Below, in pieces: positions 9,079-17,619 of a stretch of DNA of 64,000 nt. Source of the DNA: Flavobacterium sp. N2038. GTDB lineage: Bacteria > Bacteroidota > Bacteroidia > Flavobacteriales > Flavobacteriaceae. Positions within the stretch are counted from its first letter, which is position 1. Each line of letters begins with the position of its first letter. Location: NCBI RefSeq assembly GCF_025947185.1, contig NZ_CP110001.1, positions 1,612,001 to 1,676,000 on the forward strand, written 5' to 3'. Position numbers and translations under genes: made by a program. The notes beneath the pieces were generated by a model that saw only the letters and a list, made by a program, of their open reading frames with translations, was not told the DNA's origin and searched no databases.

Positions 9079-9333
9079 TTAATGCTTTTTGTATCTGTTT
9101 TTTAGAGCGGTTCCAATAATTATAATTTGTAAAACCAAAAGTGCTGGTATAAAAACCATTTTCCATTCGATCTTAAGCCATCCGCTCTTTTCTGAGATAA
9201 AGACAAAACTTATCGATAAAAAAATACATAGCAACATTGTTTTCATAAGTATTTTGTTATTAGTTGTATATATTTTTGAAATTAATTTTTGATAAAAACT
9301 TTCATCAAAAAAAATGTTATTCTTGGCTTTCAT
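9079..9333 (-). CDS. Small two-helix membrane protein, unknown function
   Basis: An ATG start at 9333 gives 84 residues (MKAKNNIFFDESFYQKLI...); an upstream in-frame TTG at 9360 is less likely. Two hydrophobic helices (MLLCIFLSISFVFI and MVFIPALLVLQIIIIGTAL) are separated by a short loop and end in a basic NRYKKH tail. It lies 83 bases downstream of the response regulator that closes the triple-kinase operon, so it may be its last gene. I do not recognise the family. Confidence 0.6.
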   Translation of the reverse strand: MKAKNNIFFDESFYQKLISKIYTTNNKILMKTMLLCIFLSISFVFISEKSGWLKIEWKMVFIPALLVLQIIIIGTALKNRYKKH

Positions 9334-9415
9334 CAGGTTAATTAATAGATTATTACACAAAATTAGATTTATATAAAATCATTTCCTTACGGAAAGCCGT
9401 AAATGGTATTATTTT

Positions 9416-10084
9416 TTATACTAAACCAAAATCTTTTGCAATTGCAATAAGATGAACATTATTGTTGGCTTTAAAATATATTTTTAATTTATTGATTCTT
9501 TTTTCTATACTGCTCGTACCATTTGGAGTAATAGAAGAAGATTTAAATTCACTGGAGATGTTTTCTAAAATATAACCTTTAGCTAAAAGTTTTAAAATAG
9601 AAATATCATAAGATTCGATTTCAATTAAGGCTTTATCTGTAAAATTAAAAGATAAGTCTGATGAAAGGATTTTTTCTTCGTTTTGAAAAGTACCTTCAAT
9701 AGCTTTTCTTAGCTCGCTTATACTGTTTCTTCCTTTAGAAACATAACCATTAATACCCAAATCATTAAATAGAGATTTGATACGGTATGATTTATCTTCA
9801 ATCGAAAATACAATTTTCTTTAATTTTGGCTGTACCTCATTAATCGCTTCTATTAGTTCTTCCCCGCTATTAAGAGATGTTTTACGGTGATCAGTCTTAA
9901 AAGATAAATCACTAATTAGTAGGTCATACGGTTCATTGTCAGTTAATGCTTTTTTTATTTTTAAAAGCCCGTCATCACAGTACTTAACATGGTCAATTAC
10001 GGGTATTTTAAGATCTTCAAGCACTTGAATAACGGCTATACTTATACTATCTAAATCTTCGGCAACTAAAACTTTTTTGAACAT
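9416..10084 (-). CDS. LuxR-type response regulator of the triple TPR-kinase operon
   Basis: A 222-residue regulator. The receiver keeps the acidic pair (VAEDLDS), the phosphoacceptor Asp (YDLLISDLSF), a Ser in the Thr position (VFSIED) and the Lys (GYVSKGR), so it should be phosphorylatable. The C-terminal region from about residue 150 is a divergent LuxR-like HTH (ISILKLLAKGYILENISSEF). It is the only regulator with three sensor kinases upstream, 10 bases from the nearest, and is therefore the probable common output. The start MFKKVLVAED is canonical for a receiver. Confidence 0.88.
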   Translation of the reverse strand: MFKKVLVAEDLDSISIAVIQVLEDLKIPVIDHVKYCDDGLLKIKKALTDNEPYDLLISDLSFKTDHRKTSLNSGEELIEAINEVQPKLKKIVFSIEDKSYRIKSLFNDLGINGYVSKGRNSISELRKAIEGTFQNEEKILSSDLSFNFTDKALIEIESYDISILKLLAKGYILENISSEFKSSSITPNGTSSIEKRINKLKIYFKANNNVHLIAIAKDFGLV

Positions 10085-10094
10085 ATTGTTATTT

Positions 10095-11849
10095 TTATAA
10101 AGGAAAGGTGAAACTTATTTTAATACCCTTTTCGAAATTATTGTCAAAAGTAATTGTTCCTTTTATTGTTTTAATACGGTTTTCCACATTTTGAAGATCA
10201 TTTTTTAAAATTTGTCGATTATGATCTGTTTCCATCCCATTATTGATATAGGTAAAAGTGATGTTTTTAGAGGCTAATTTGAAGGTAAGACTCACTAAAC
10301 TAGGATTGTTATGCTTGGCCGAATTTAAAAGTATCTCCTGAATAATTCTGTAAACTGTAATCTTTTTATTTTTTTCAATTTTATTCCAGGGTACAGTATC
10401 GAAGCCATTTAATAGAATATTCAGGTTTGAGGTTTTAAAACCGGCAATCATTTCTTTTAAATCCTGTGGATAATTTATATCAGTTTTGATTAAACTATTC
10501 TCTTTAGAAATATTTCTGGTTTTAGAATAGATTTGATCCAAATGGAGAAGTAAAATTTCTTTATTTTCTTTTTGTTGCAAATCTTTGGCTTTAGCCAAGG
10601 TTAAAGTTTGGTAAACATCATTGGTAAGTTCATTATGCAATTTTTGAGCTATTCTTGATTCGCTTTCGTAGATGGCTTTGAAATTTTCTTTTTTTCGTTT
10701 CGAGGTTAAATAAAAATAAAGAAATAATAGTATCGTGAAGGTCAAAGAAATTATGGTATAGGAAATAAAGCTTCTGTTTTTTTGTCTTTGTAATTGAAGT
10801 TCGTTTTCTGCTTTTTGCGCTTTAAGTAATAAATTTTCTTCTTTATCTTTATTTGAATTGTATTTAATATTAGAAGACTGATTCTTTTGATTTATTCTAA
10901 GATTAGTAATACTGTCAGTAAACTTAACGTAAAGATTGGAATATTTTTTTAAGTCACTGCCTTTACTGCATTGAATAAGGGAATACAGTGAATATTTCTT
11001 TGATTGATAATTGTTAATTTCACGAGCTATTTTATAAGCCTTTTCAGCATACTTTTTAGCAAGTGAGGGATTCTTTTTTAAATAGTAATCGGAAAGGTTT
11101 GAATAACTAAGTGCAACATTGTCGAAATCATCTGTTTCAAGTCTTATTTTTAGTGCTTCATTAAAATAGTGCAAAGACTTAGAGTCGTTTGTTTGAAAGT
11201 AACAAATTCCTAAATTATCTAACGATATGGCAAAATCTTTTAATTCATAATCTTTAAGAGTATTAGTTTTTTTGTTTTCTGCCAAAAAACCTTCAGATGT
11301 TAGTTTACTGTATATCTTAATAGCTCTTTTGTAATCTTTTTGATGCATGTAGGTTAGTCCTATATTTGCTAAGGCATTTGACTTTCTTCGTTCCTTAGTG
11401 TTTAAGTTGTAAGCTTTTTTAAAATATAAGATGGCATTATCAAAATTTTTTGTTCTAAGATAAGAACAGCCTAAGATATTATATGTGTCCCATGCAAATC
11501 TTGGCTTTTTTAAATACTTTAAGTGAGGTAGTATTTTGATTACGGTTGCCTCGCTTTGTACATAATCGCCTTGATCTAGATAGATATATCCTATCGATAT
11601 TAACGCATCAACATAATCGATTCTATCTTTTACGGGATCGGATATGGCAATAATTCTCTCATAAAGTTTGAAAGCGTTTTTATTGTCAAATTTGTCAAAG
11701 TAATTATCAGCAATTATTGTAAGTCTTTTAACTTCTGCCGTGTTGTTACACTTTTTTACAAAAACTGGTTTCTCTTTTTTGCAAGAAGTTGAAACTACGA
11801 GCAAAAAAAATGCAGAAACTAGAATTTTAACTAAATCAGAAATTTTCAT
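10095..11849 (-). CDS. TPR-repeat sensor kinase, third of three paralogues (ATP site eroded)
   Basis: A 584-residue protein with a lipoprotein-like signal (SAFFLLVVSTSC then KKEK), several TPR motifs at about 40-310 (for example AWDTYNILGCSYLRTKNFDNA), one membrane helix near 362-383 (ISYTIISLTFTILLFLYFYL), a His-box (ESRIAQKLHNELTNDVYQ) and a HisKA_3-type ATPase domain. The N box is present (IIQEILLNSAKHN), but the usual DNG is NNG (YINNGMETD) and the second glycine box reads LKNDLQNVENR without glycines. Kinase activity may therefore be weak or lost. It lies 26 bases after the second paralogue and 10 bases before the response regulator. Confidence 0.88.
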   Translation of the reverse strand: MKISDLVKILVSAFFLLVVSTSCKKEKPVFVKKCNNTAEVKRLTIIADNYFDKFDNKNAFKLYERIIAISDPVKDRIDYVDALISIGYIYLDQGDYVQSEATVIKILPHLKYLKKPRFAWDTYNILGCSYLRTKNFDNAILYFKKAYNLNTKERRKSNALANIGLTYMHQKDYKRAIKIYSKLTSEGFLAENKKTNTLKDYELKDFAISLDNLGICYFQTNDSKSLHYFNEALKIRLETDDFDNVALSYSNLSDYYLKKNPSLAKKYAEKAYKIAREINNYQSKKYSLYSLIQCSKGSDLKKYSNLYVKFTDSITNLRINQKNQSSNIKYNSNKDKEENLLLKAQKAENELQLQRQKNRSFISYTIISLTFTILLFLYFYLTSKRKKENFKAIYESESRIAQKLHNELTNDVYQTLTLAKAKDLQQKENKEILLLHLDQIYSKTRNISKENSLIKTDINYPQDLKEMIAGFKTSNLNILLNGFDTVPWNKIEKNKKITVYRIIQEILLNSAKHNNPSLVSLTFKLASKNITFTYINNGMETDHNRQILKNDLQNVENRIKTIKGTITFDNNFEKGIKISFTFPL

Positions 11850-11875
11850 TTGAAGACTTTGTGGCTAAAGCATTA

Positions 11876-13645
11876 TTATATGGGGAATTTAATAAAAGCT
11901 TTAAAACCTACAGTAGAAGTTTCATCGACTTTAATTTTACCTTTTACATCAAGAAGTCTTAATTCGATATTTTGAAAATCGTTTTGGAGATTCATTTTAT
12001 TAAGATCAGTCCTTTGGCCGTTATCAGTATAATTGAGTTCAATATATTTTTCTGTTTTTTTTAGATTTATTCCAACTAACGTTGCATTACTGTGTTTTTT
12101 CATGTTTAAAAGTAATTCCTGCAAAACTCTGTAAAGTGTTATTCTTTTATTTTTATCAACTTCATTCCATAAAATAGCATCAAAACCATTTATTAGAATG
12201 TTTAGGTTAGAAGATTTAAAACCTGAAATCATCTCTTTTAAAACTTTAGAATAATTCTGATCTATTTTGATTAGACTATTTTCTTTCGAAATGTTTCTGA
12301 CTTTTGAATAGAGTTGATCAAGATTGCTAAGTAGTTTTTCCTTGTTTTCTTTTTGATCCAGTTCGTGTATTTCTGCAAAAGCTAAAGTTTGGTATACATC
12401 ATTAGCAAGTTCATCATGTAATTTTTTGGATATTCGGGATTCACTTTTATAAATGGCCTGGCTTTTTTCTTTTTTCCCTTTTGACTTCAGGTAATAAACA
12501 AGAAAAAGTGCTAAAAAAACACTAAATGATAATACTACATACGATATAGTACTTCTGTTTTTTTGTCTTTGTAATTGAAGTTCATTTTCAATTTTTCTGG
12601 CTTTCAATAATAAATTTTCATCTTTATCTTTTTTCGAACTATATTTTATTAATGCAAATTGATTTTTTTTATTCTGTCTGGACGTGTTGACACTATCAGT
12701 AAGTTTGATATATTTTAAAGAATAGTCTTTTAACTCAGAACCTTCGCTACAATCAATTAATACGCTTAAAACACGCATTCTAAGAAATATCGACTTGAGC
12801 TGGAGTGATTTGTGGTACGCAAGTTTTGCATATTTCTTCGCCAGTGATGGGTTTGTTTTTTGATAATATAAAGCAAGATTTTGATGACTGTACATTATCT
12901 TCTCTTCATCTTTTAATTCAGTTTTAATTTTTAAACTTTCTTCATAACATTTTAATGCTTTAGGGTTTTTGAGGATAAAATAACAGTAACCTAAATTATC
13001 TAATGTTCTGGCATATTCAATTTGGTCGATTGCACTATTTTTTTTGTAAACACCTTCACTTTCACATAATAAAACCAGAATTGTTATTGCTTGTTCGTAT
13101 TTTTTCTGATCTCTGTAAACAGAACAGATTTTATTTAATGTGGATGCTTTTTTCCCTTTTGATATAATGTAGTGTAGCGCTTCTATATGATATTTAATCG
13201 CATTGTTGTAATCGAATGTTGCATGATAATTTTGGGCCATAACCGTATATGCAAACCATGGATATCTGGGTCTTGTGGTACTTTTTAAATAAGGCAATGT
13301 TTTAGCAAGGATGCTTTCACTTGTAATGTAATCTCCTTTAAGCTGTACAATTTCAGCCATACAGGATAAAGAATAAACATAATAATTGGTGTTTTTTTTC
13401 GGGTCGCAAAGCGAATAAGCTTTATCGAAGTAAAAATAGGCACTGTCGAGTTTATTATTATCAAATAAGAAATCGGCCTTGTCAAGGATCCTGTGGATTT
13501 CGGTGCGATGATTTTTCTGCTTTGGTTTAGGTTGGTTTTCCTTTTTACAAGATGCCAACAATGTAACTGCTGTTAATAATACAAATAAATATAACAGAGT
13601 TTTTTTTGACCAGTTTATTTTTCTAAAAGTGAATGTACTTTTCAT
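11876..13645 (-). CDS. TPR-repeat sensor kinase, second of three paralogues
   Basis: A 589-residue paralogue with the same order of parts: lipobox (LTAVTLLASC, then KKEN), TPR motifs from about 50 to 320, a single helix (TISYVVLSFSVFLALFLVYYL), His-box (ESRISKKLHDELANDVYQ) and ATPase domain with N box VLQELLLNMKKHS. The first glycine box keeps its Asp but reads DNGQRTD instead of DNGxG, and the second (LQNDFQNIELR) lacks glycines, so ATP binding may be impaired. It starts 2 bases after the stop of the first paralogue, implying translational coupling. The TPR part probably faces the periplasm; the ligand is unknown. Confidence 0.88.
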   Translation of the reverse strand: MKSTFTFRKINWSKKTLLYLFVLLTAVTLLASCKKENQPKPKQKNHRTEIHRILDKADFLFDNNKLDSAYFYFDKAYSLCDPKKNTNYYVYSLSCMAEIVQLKGDYITSESILAKTLPYLKSTTRPRYPWFAYTVMAQNYHATFDYNNAIKYHIEALHYIISKGKKASTLNKICSVYRDQKKYEQAITILVLLCESEGVYKKNSAIDQIEYARTLDNLGYCYFILKNPKALKCYEESLKIKTELKDEEKIMYSHQNLALYYQKTNPSLAKKYAKLAYHKSLQLKSIFLRMRVLSVLIDCSEGSELKDYSLKYIKLTDSVNTSRQNKKNQFALIKYSSKKDKDENLLLKARKIENELQLQRQKNRSTISYVVLSFSVFLALFLVYYLKSKGKKEKSQAIYKSESRISKKLHDELANDVYQTLAFAEIHELDQKENKEKLLSNLDQLYSKVRNISKENSLIKIDQNYSKVLKEMISGFKSSNLNILINGFDAILWNEVDKNKRITLYRVLQELLLNMKKHSNATLVGINLKKTEKYIELNYTDNGQRTDLNKMNLQNDFQNIELRLLDVKGKIKVDETSTVGFKAFIKFPI

Positions 13646-13647
13646 TG

Positions 13648-15369
13648 CTATATAGGAAATTTGATAAAGACTTTAAAACCTTTATCTGGAGCCGAATCAA
13701 TATCGATTTTCCCTTTAATATTAAGGATTCTGGTTTCAACATTATGAAGACCACTTTTAAGAATCATTTTGGTTACATCTACACCTTTACCATTGTCATT
13801 ATAATTGATTTCGATATTTTTTTCTGATTTTTTAAAATTGATACCAACTAAAGTTGCTTTGCTGTGCTTTGTCATATTGACCAATAATTCCTGAAGTACT
13901 CTGTATAAAGTGATCTTTTTATTTCTTTCAATATCATTCCATGAAATGGTATCTAGTCCATTTAGTATAAGGTTGATATCTGGGGTATTAAATCCTGAAA
14001 TCATTTCTTTTAAATAAAAAACATAATTCTCGTTACTTACAATAGGATTGTTTTCTTTTGAAATATCGCGTGTTCTGGAATATATGGCATCCAGATTATT
14101 TAATAATTGTTCTTTGTTTTCTGTAATCGACAAATTTTTGTTCTCAGCAAAAGCCATTGTATGATAGATATCATTAGCAAGCTCATCGTGTAATTTTTTG
14201 GCAATTCTTGTTTCACTTTTGTAAGTTGCCTCTATTTTTTCTTTATTCCCTTTAGAAGTTAAATAAAAATACAATGCTAAAAGAAGACTTAAACTTATTA
14301 TGATTATAATATATGAAATTATATTTTTGTTTTTTTGTTTTTCTAATTGAAGCTCATTCTGCACTTTATGAGTTCTTAGTTTTAGATTTTCATTCTTTTC
14401 TTTTTTAGAATCATATTTAATTTTTGCAAATTCATTCTTTGCTTTCTGTCTTATTTCAAAAATACTATCTACAAGATGTATATAAATAGTTGAATAGTTT
14501 TTTAATTCCTGATTAGAACTGTTTCTAATAATTAACTTTAGTAATGTTAGTCTTTCCTCAGGATTGTTTACTTCACTAAAGTTTTTATAACTTAAAAGCA
14601 TGTACTTTTTGGCTAGAGGAGGATTATTCTTTTCATAGAATTCTGCAAGATGAGCATAGGTTTTTCCTAAACCATTGGTGTCTTTTGTTTTTTGTTTGAC
14701 TTCAAGACCTTTGTTTAAGTATTGAAGTGCCATTTGAGATTCGTCTAGTTTTGTGTAACATAAACCTATATTATCCAATAAAGAGCCATAAAAAGCAGTG
14801 TTTTTTATTACTTCTTTTTTTGTGATTAAGGGTAAGAAAATTTCAAGAGCTTCATTGTATCTTTTGTCTTGGATCAAAACGACAGCTATGTTGTTTTTAG
14901 CAATAAGTTTCTTAAAGTTTGATGTGTTTAATTGTAAAGCCTTTTGATTATAGAGAATTGCGTTTTTGTAATCGTAGGTGTTTAAAAAGTTAGTTCCTAA
15001 AGTGATATACGTATTCCATACATGCAAACTATTTTTTACATATTTCAGATAGGGTAAAGCTTCAGTAATTGTAGATTCGCTCCCGACAAAATCAGCTTGT
15101 GATTGTTGAATAATTGCCATACGATTTAATGTACTGACATAATTTTCGGGATCTTTTAGCGGGTTACAAATAAATTTTGCTTTGTTGTAGTAGTAAAAAG
15201 AACTGTCGAGTTTTTTATTTTCGAAAAATGAATCAGCAATCGTAATTAGTTTTTCAACTTCGGCTTTTGTGTTTTTTGTATTGTTTGGTGTACTATCTTT
15301 TTTCTGGCAGGATAAGAAAAGCAGAAAGGTAATAATATATAGGGATGCTCTTAATTTTGGTGGTATCAT
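13648..15369 (-). CDS. TPR-repeat sensor kinase, first of three paralogues (most intact)
   Basis: A 573-residue sensor kinase opening the operon. Lipobox LLFLSC (Cys at about 21) followed by QKKDS, TPR array 40-305, coiled-coil stretch 310-348, membrane helix 350-371, His-box ETRIAKKLHDELANDIYH with His near 394, and an ATPase domain with N box (LQELLVNMTKHS), DNGKGVD and KSGLHNVETR. Of the three kinases this one has the best preserved ATP site. A TATTTTTG box ends 5 bases before the ATG, so the message could be nearly leaderless. Downstream genes follow at 2, 26 and 10 bases, ending with a response regulator. Confidence 0.9.
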   Translation of the reverse strand: MIPPKLRASLYIITFLLFLSCQKKDSTPNNTKNTKAEVEKLITIADSFFENKKLDSSFYYYNKAKFICNPLKDPENYVSTLNRMAIIQQSQADFVGSESTITEALPYLKYVKNSLHVWNTYITLGTNFLNTYDYKNAILYNQKALQLNTSNFKKLIAKNNIAVVLIQDKRYNEALEIFLPLITKKEVIKNTAFYGSLLDNIGLCYTKLDESQMALQYLNKGLEVKQKTKDTNGLGKTYAHLAEFYEKNNPPLAKKYMLLSYKNFSEVNNPEERLTLLKLIIRNSSNQELKNYSTIYIHLVDSIFEIRQKAKNEFAKIKYDSKKEKNENLKLRTHKVQNELQLEKQKNKNIISYIIIIISLSLLLALYFYLTSKGNKEKIEATYKSETRIAKKLHDELANDIYHTMAFAENKNLSITENKEQLLNNLDAIYSRTRDISKENNPIVSNENYVFYLKEMISGFNTPDINLILNGLDTISWNDIERNKKITLYRVLQELLVNMTKHSKATLVGINFKKSEKNIEINYNDNGKGVDVTKMILKSGLHNVETRILNIKGKIDIDSAPDKGFKVFIKFPI

Positions 15370-15373
15370 GTGC

Positions 15374-15381
15374 CAAAAATA
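15374..15381 (-). promoter_or_regulatory. Putative -7 element before the triple-kinase operon
   Basis: Read on the minus strand this is TATTTTTG, a match to TAnnTTTG, placed 5 bases before the ATG of the first kinase. No TTG is found at the expected distance upstream. If used, transcription would begin at or beside the start codon. Confidence 0.35.
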
Positions 15382-15464
15382 AAGAATTTTATTCCGTTAA
15401 AAAATGTACAAATGAGGTAATTTGTATATTTTTCGGTTTGTAAGTGTTATTTATACTTGTATAA

Positions 15465-15493
15465 AATAAGTCCCTCTAATAGAGGGACTTATT
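15465..15493 (-). terminator. Terminator of the crp-like/AhpD-like operon
   Basis: A perfect 13-bp stem (AATAAGTCCCTCT with its complement) and a 3-base loop, lying 32 bases after the AhpD-like stop. The minus-strand 3' side is T-rich. Confidence 0.75.
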
Positions 15494-15524
15494 TTTGTAA
15501 TTAGACCTGTTTTGTATCGGTATT

Positions 15525-15959
15525 TTATACAGCTCGCATACCTGTGGTGATGGCTAATCTGTTCCATGAATTTATAGTAATAATAGCTAATATTATCTCA
15601 GCAAGATACTTTTCATCAAATAATTTTGCTGCATTTTGATATACTTCTTCAGATACGTGACCGCTTATCAAAGTCACTTCTTCGGTTAATGCTAGTATAG
15701 CTTTTTCTTCTTCAGTATAATAGTCAGCTTCGCGCCATGCACTTATCAAATAAATACGTTGCTCAGATATGCCCTGTTTTCTGGCATCAGCGGTATGCAT
15801 ATTAATACAGTATGCACATCCGTTTATTTGAGAAGCACGAATTTTAATTAGCTCTTTATGTATGGGAGTTAATGAAGTAGAAGAGATGTATTTTTCTAAA
15901 TTCATTAAAGCTTGATATGCTTCAGGGGCAACATTTGGGATAACGATTCTTGGTTTCAT
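15525..15959 (-). CDS. AhpD-like carboxymuconolactone decarboxylase-family protein
   Basis: The start at 15959 gives MKPRIVIPNVAPEAYQ, the usual N-terminus of this family; an in-frame ATG 69 bases upstream would add an unlikely tail that reaches to 10 bases from the regulator. The 144-residue protein has the alkylhydroperoxidase core with the redox motif CAYCINMHTADARKQG (Cys-x-x-Cys with downstream His). Such proteins reduce peroxides or act in thiol redox cycles rather than decarboxylating. It follows a Crp/Fnr-family regulator, its likely controller. Confidence 0.88.
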   Translation of the reverse strand: MKPRIVIPNVAPEAYQALMNLEKYISSTSLTPIHKELIKIRASQINGCAYCINMHTADARKQGISEQRIYLISAWREADYYTEEEKAILALTEEVTLISGHVSEEVYQNAAKLFDEKYLAEIILAIITINSWNRLAITTGMRAV

Positions 15960-16037
15960 TTTTATGTGTTTTAAAAGTTCATTACAAAGGTCAGTAAAGT
16001 ATACTTGTAAAAACTTGAAGTACTTCAAGAAATATGA

Positions 16038-16610
16038 TTAGATTTTGCCAGCTCTTATTTTACTCATAAATTCAGCTGAAAAATCGAGATAAGAAGCAAT
16101 CATATATTGTGGAACGCGCTGTACAAATTCTGGGAAATGGTCATTGAAATGATGATATCGTTCTTCTGCGGACATCGTAAATAAGTATTTAATGCGCATT
16201 TGCATGGCGCCAAATGTTTTTTCAGATACAATTCTAAAGTAACGTTCCAGACTCGGAATTTCAATTAAAAGTGCTTCTAATGCGTTTTTTTCAATCGCAA
16301 TTACTTCTGTGTTTTCTACAGCCTGTAAATAAAAGCTGGACGGAACATGATTGTGATAGCTTAAGTAATCTGTAATCCACCAGTTTTCAATAGCAAATTG
16401 CAATGTTTGTTCTGTACCTCTGGAATTGATGATGTACTGTCTCATGCAACCTTTAACTACAAAGTAGATAGTGTTGCAAATTTGACCTTCTTTCAATACA
16501 TGTTCTTTCTTTTTTATTCTTGAAAGATTAAGTACCGATTCTAATTTATCAATTTCTGTAGGGTTTAATGTGGTGAATTTTTCAATATGATCAAAAAGAG
16601 ATTTGCACAT
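16038..16610 (-). CDS. Crp/Fnr-family transcriptional regulator
   Basis: A 190-residue protein with an N-terminal cyclic-nucleotide-binding-type barrel (about 10-120, KEHVLKEGQICNTIYFVVKGCMRQY) and a short C-terminal helical part (QYMIASYLDFSAEFMSKIRAGK) that serves as a reduced winged-helix DNA-binding region. No Cys cluster of the Fnr type is seen. The pairing with an AhpD-like gene downstream is common in Bacteroidota and suggests a response to redox or chemical stress; effector unknown. Confidence 0.88.
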   Translation of the reverse strand: MCKSLFDHIEKFTTLNPTEIDKLESVLNLSRIKKKEHVLKEGQICNTIYFVVKGCMRQYIINSRGTEQTLQFAIENWWITDYLSYHNHVPSSFYLQAVENTEVIAIEKNALEALLIEIPSLERYFRIVSEKTFGAMQMRIKYLFTMSAEERYHHFNDHFPEFVQRVPQYMIASYLDFSAEFMSKIRAGKI

Positions 16611-16688
16611 AAGTCTGACTTGTATTGTACAAATGTAGTTTTTTAAATATGATTTCTTGATGGGGAATTTGACACTTCTCTATAAATA

Positions 16689-16718
16689 AAAAACCATTCG
16701 CGTTAACGAATGGTTTTT
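16689..16718 (-). terminator. Terminator of the thrS-infC-rpmI-rplT operon
   Basis: A 12-bp perfect stem (AAAAACCATTCG and complement) with loop CGTTAA and a T run on the minus strand, 41 bases after the rplT stop. Confidence 0.85.
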
Positions 16719-16759
16719 CTATGATAAGTAAGTAAATCTAAATTGAGTTTATAAAACGT

Positions 16760-17104
16760 TTATTTTACTTTATTAAGTATTGCTTTGAAAGCTTCAGGGT
16801 GGTTCATAGCTAAATCTGCAAGAACTTTACGGTTCAATTCGATTCCGTTAGCTTTTACTTTCCCCATGAATTGAGAATAAGACATTCCTTCCAATCTAGC
16901 TCCAGCGTTGATACGTTGAATCCATAAAGCACGGAAATTTCTTTTGTTTTGTTTTCTATCGCGGTAAGCGTAGCACATTGCTTTCTCTACTGCATTCTTA
17001 GCAACTGTCCAAACGTTTTTACGTCTTCCAAAGAAACCTTTGGCTTGCTTCATTATTTTTTTTCTTCTTGCTCTTTTAGCAACTGAATTTACCGATCTTG
17101 GCAT
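16760..17104 (-). CDS. rplT: 50S ribosomal protein L20
   Basis: A 114-residue, very basic protein beginning [24 protein letters not shown] with the L20 signature ([23 protein letters not shown]). L20 binds 23S rRNA early in large-subunit assembly. It is the last gene of the thrS-infC-rpmI-rplT order. Unusually, 185 bases separate it from rpmI and hold a hairpin-forming AAGTC-word repeat; in other bacteria L20 regulates its own operon through leader RNA, but no such element is demonstrated here. Confidence 0.97.
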   Translation of the reverse strand: MPRSVNSVAKRARRKKIMKQAKGFFGRRKNVWTVAKNAVEKAMCYAYRDRKQNKRNFRALWIQRINAGARLEGMSYSQFMGKVKANGIELNRKVLADLAMNHPEAFKAILNKVK

Positions 17105-17214
17105 AATTTTAATGTGTTTTTGTAGCAGGCGTCCTGAATTGAATCAAAGGAACTTAATGGCCATACTCCAAGGTTATATAAATAATTTTTTAACCTAAAG
17201 AAAATCTTTAGTCT

Positions 17215-17285
17215 AATGTCTTAAAGTCAAATGTCTAAAGTCAGCTACTGACTTTTAAACTTTATGACTTTCTAACTTTTGACTT
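17215..17285. repeat. AAGTC-word inverted repeat between rpmI and rplT
   Basis: Iterated variants of TAAAGTC on one arm and GACTTT on the other (for example AAGTCAGCTACTGACTT) form an imperfect hairpin. Related copies occur at 23208, 26384 and 55773. Confidence 0.7.
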
Positions 17286-17289
17286 ATAA

Positions 17290-17487
17290 TTAGATAATTC
17301 TTAATTGTTGTTTGATGCTTTTCATATCTGTAGAGTGAACTAGCGCTGAGTGAGTCAAAGCTAATTTACGTTTTTTAGATTTTTTAGTCAAGATGTGACT
17401 TTTAAAAGCATGCTTTCTTTTAATCTTTCCAGAACCAGTAACTTTGAAACGTTTCTTGGCGCTAGATTTTGTTTTCATTTTAGGCAT
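17290..17487 (-). CDS. rpmI: 50S ribosomal protein L35
   Basis: A 65-residue basic protein starting [20 protein letters not shown], with [14 protein letters not shown], the standard L35 pattern and length. It is a large-subunit protein encoded between infC and rplT. The intergenic gaps on both sides carry word-repeat hairpins. Confidence 0.97.
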   Translation of the reverse strand: MPKMKTKSSAKKRFKVTGSGKIKRKHAFKSHILTKKSKKRKLALTHSALVHSTDMKSIKQQLRII

Positions 17488-17529
17488 TTTTCCTAGTGTT
17501 TTAATTTATTCTTACTTACTTATATTTTT

Positions 17530-17605
17530 AAAAGCTTTAGGCTTTAGGCTTTAAGCTTTAGGCAAAAGTTTAATAAACGATTTGCTTAAAGCTTATTGCT
17601 TACTG
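17530..17605. repeat. GCTTTAGG-word inverted repeat between infC and rpmI
   Basis: GCTTTAGGCTTTAGGCTTTAAGCTT-like words on the left and GCTTAAAGCTTATTGCTTACTGC-like words on the right can fold on each other. A related copy lies at 63751-63833. Confidence 0.7.
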
Positions 17606-17619
17606 CTTATGGCAAATAA

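Noticed and set aside
15960..16028. Upstream start for the AhpD-like protein
   Set aside because: The extra 23 residues do not resemble the family, and MKPRIVIPNV at 15959 is the usual N-terminus.
17215..17605. CRISPR array in the ribosomal-protein operon
   Set aside because: The repeats are short degenerate words in inverted order, with no constant repeat length, unique spacers or cas genes.
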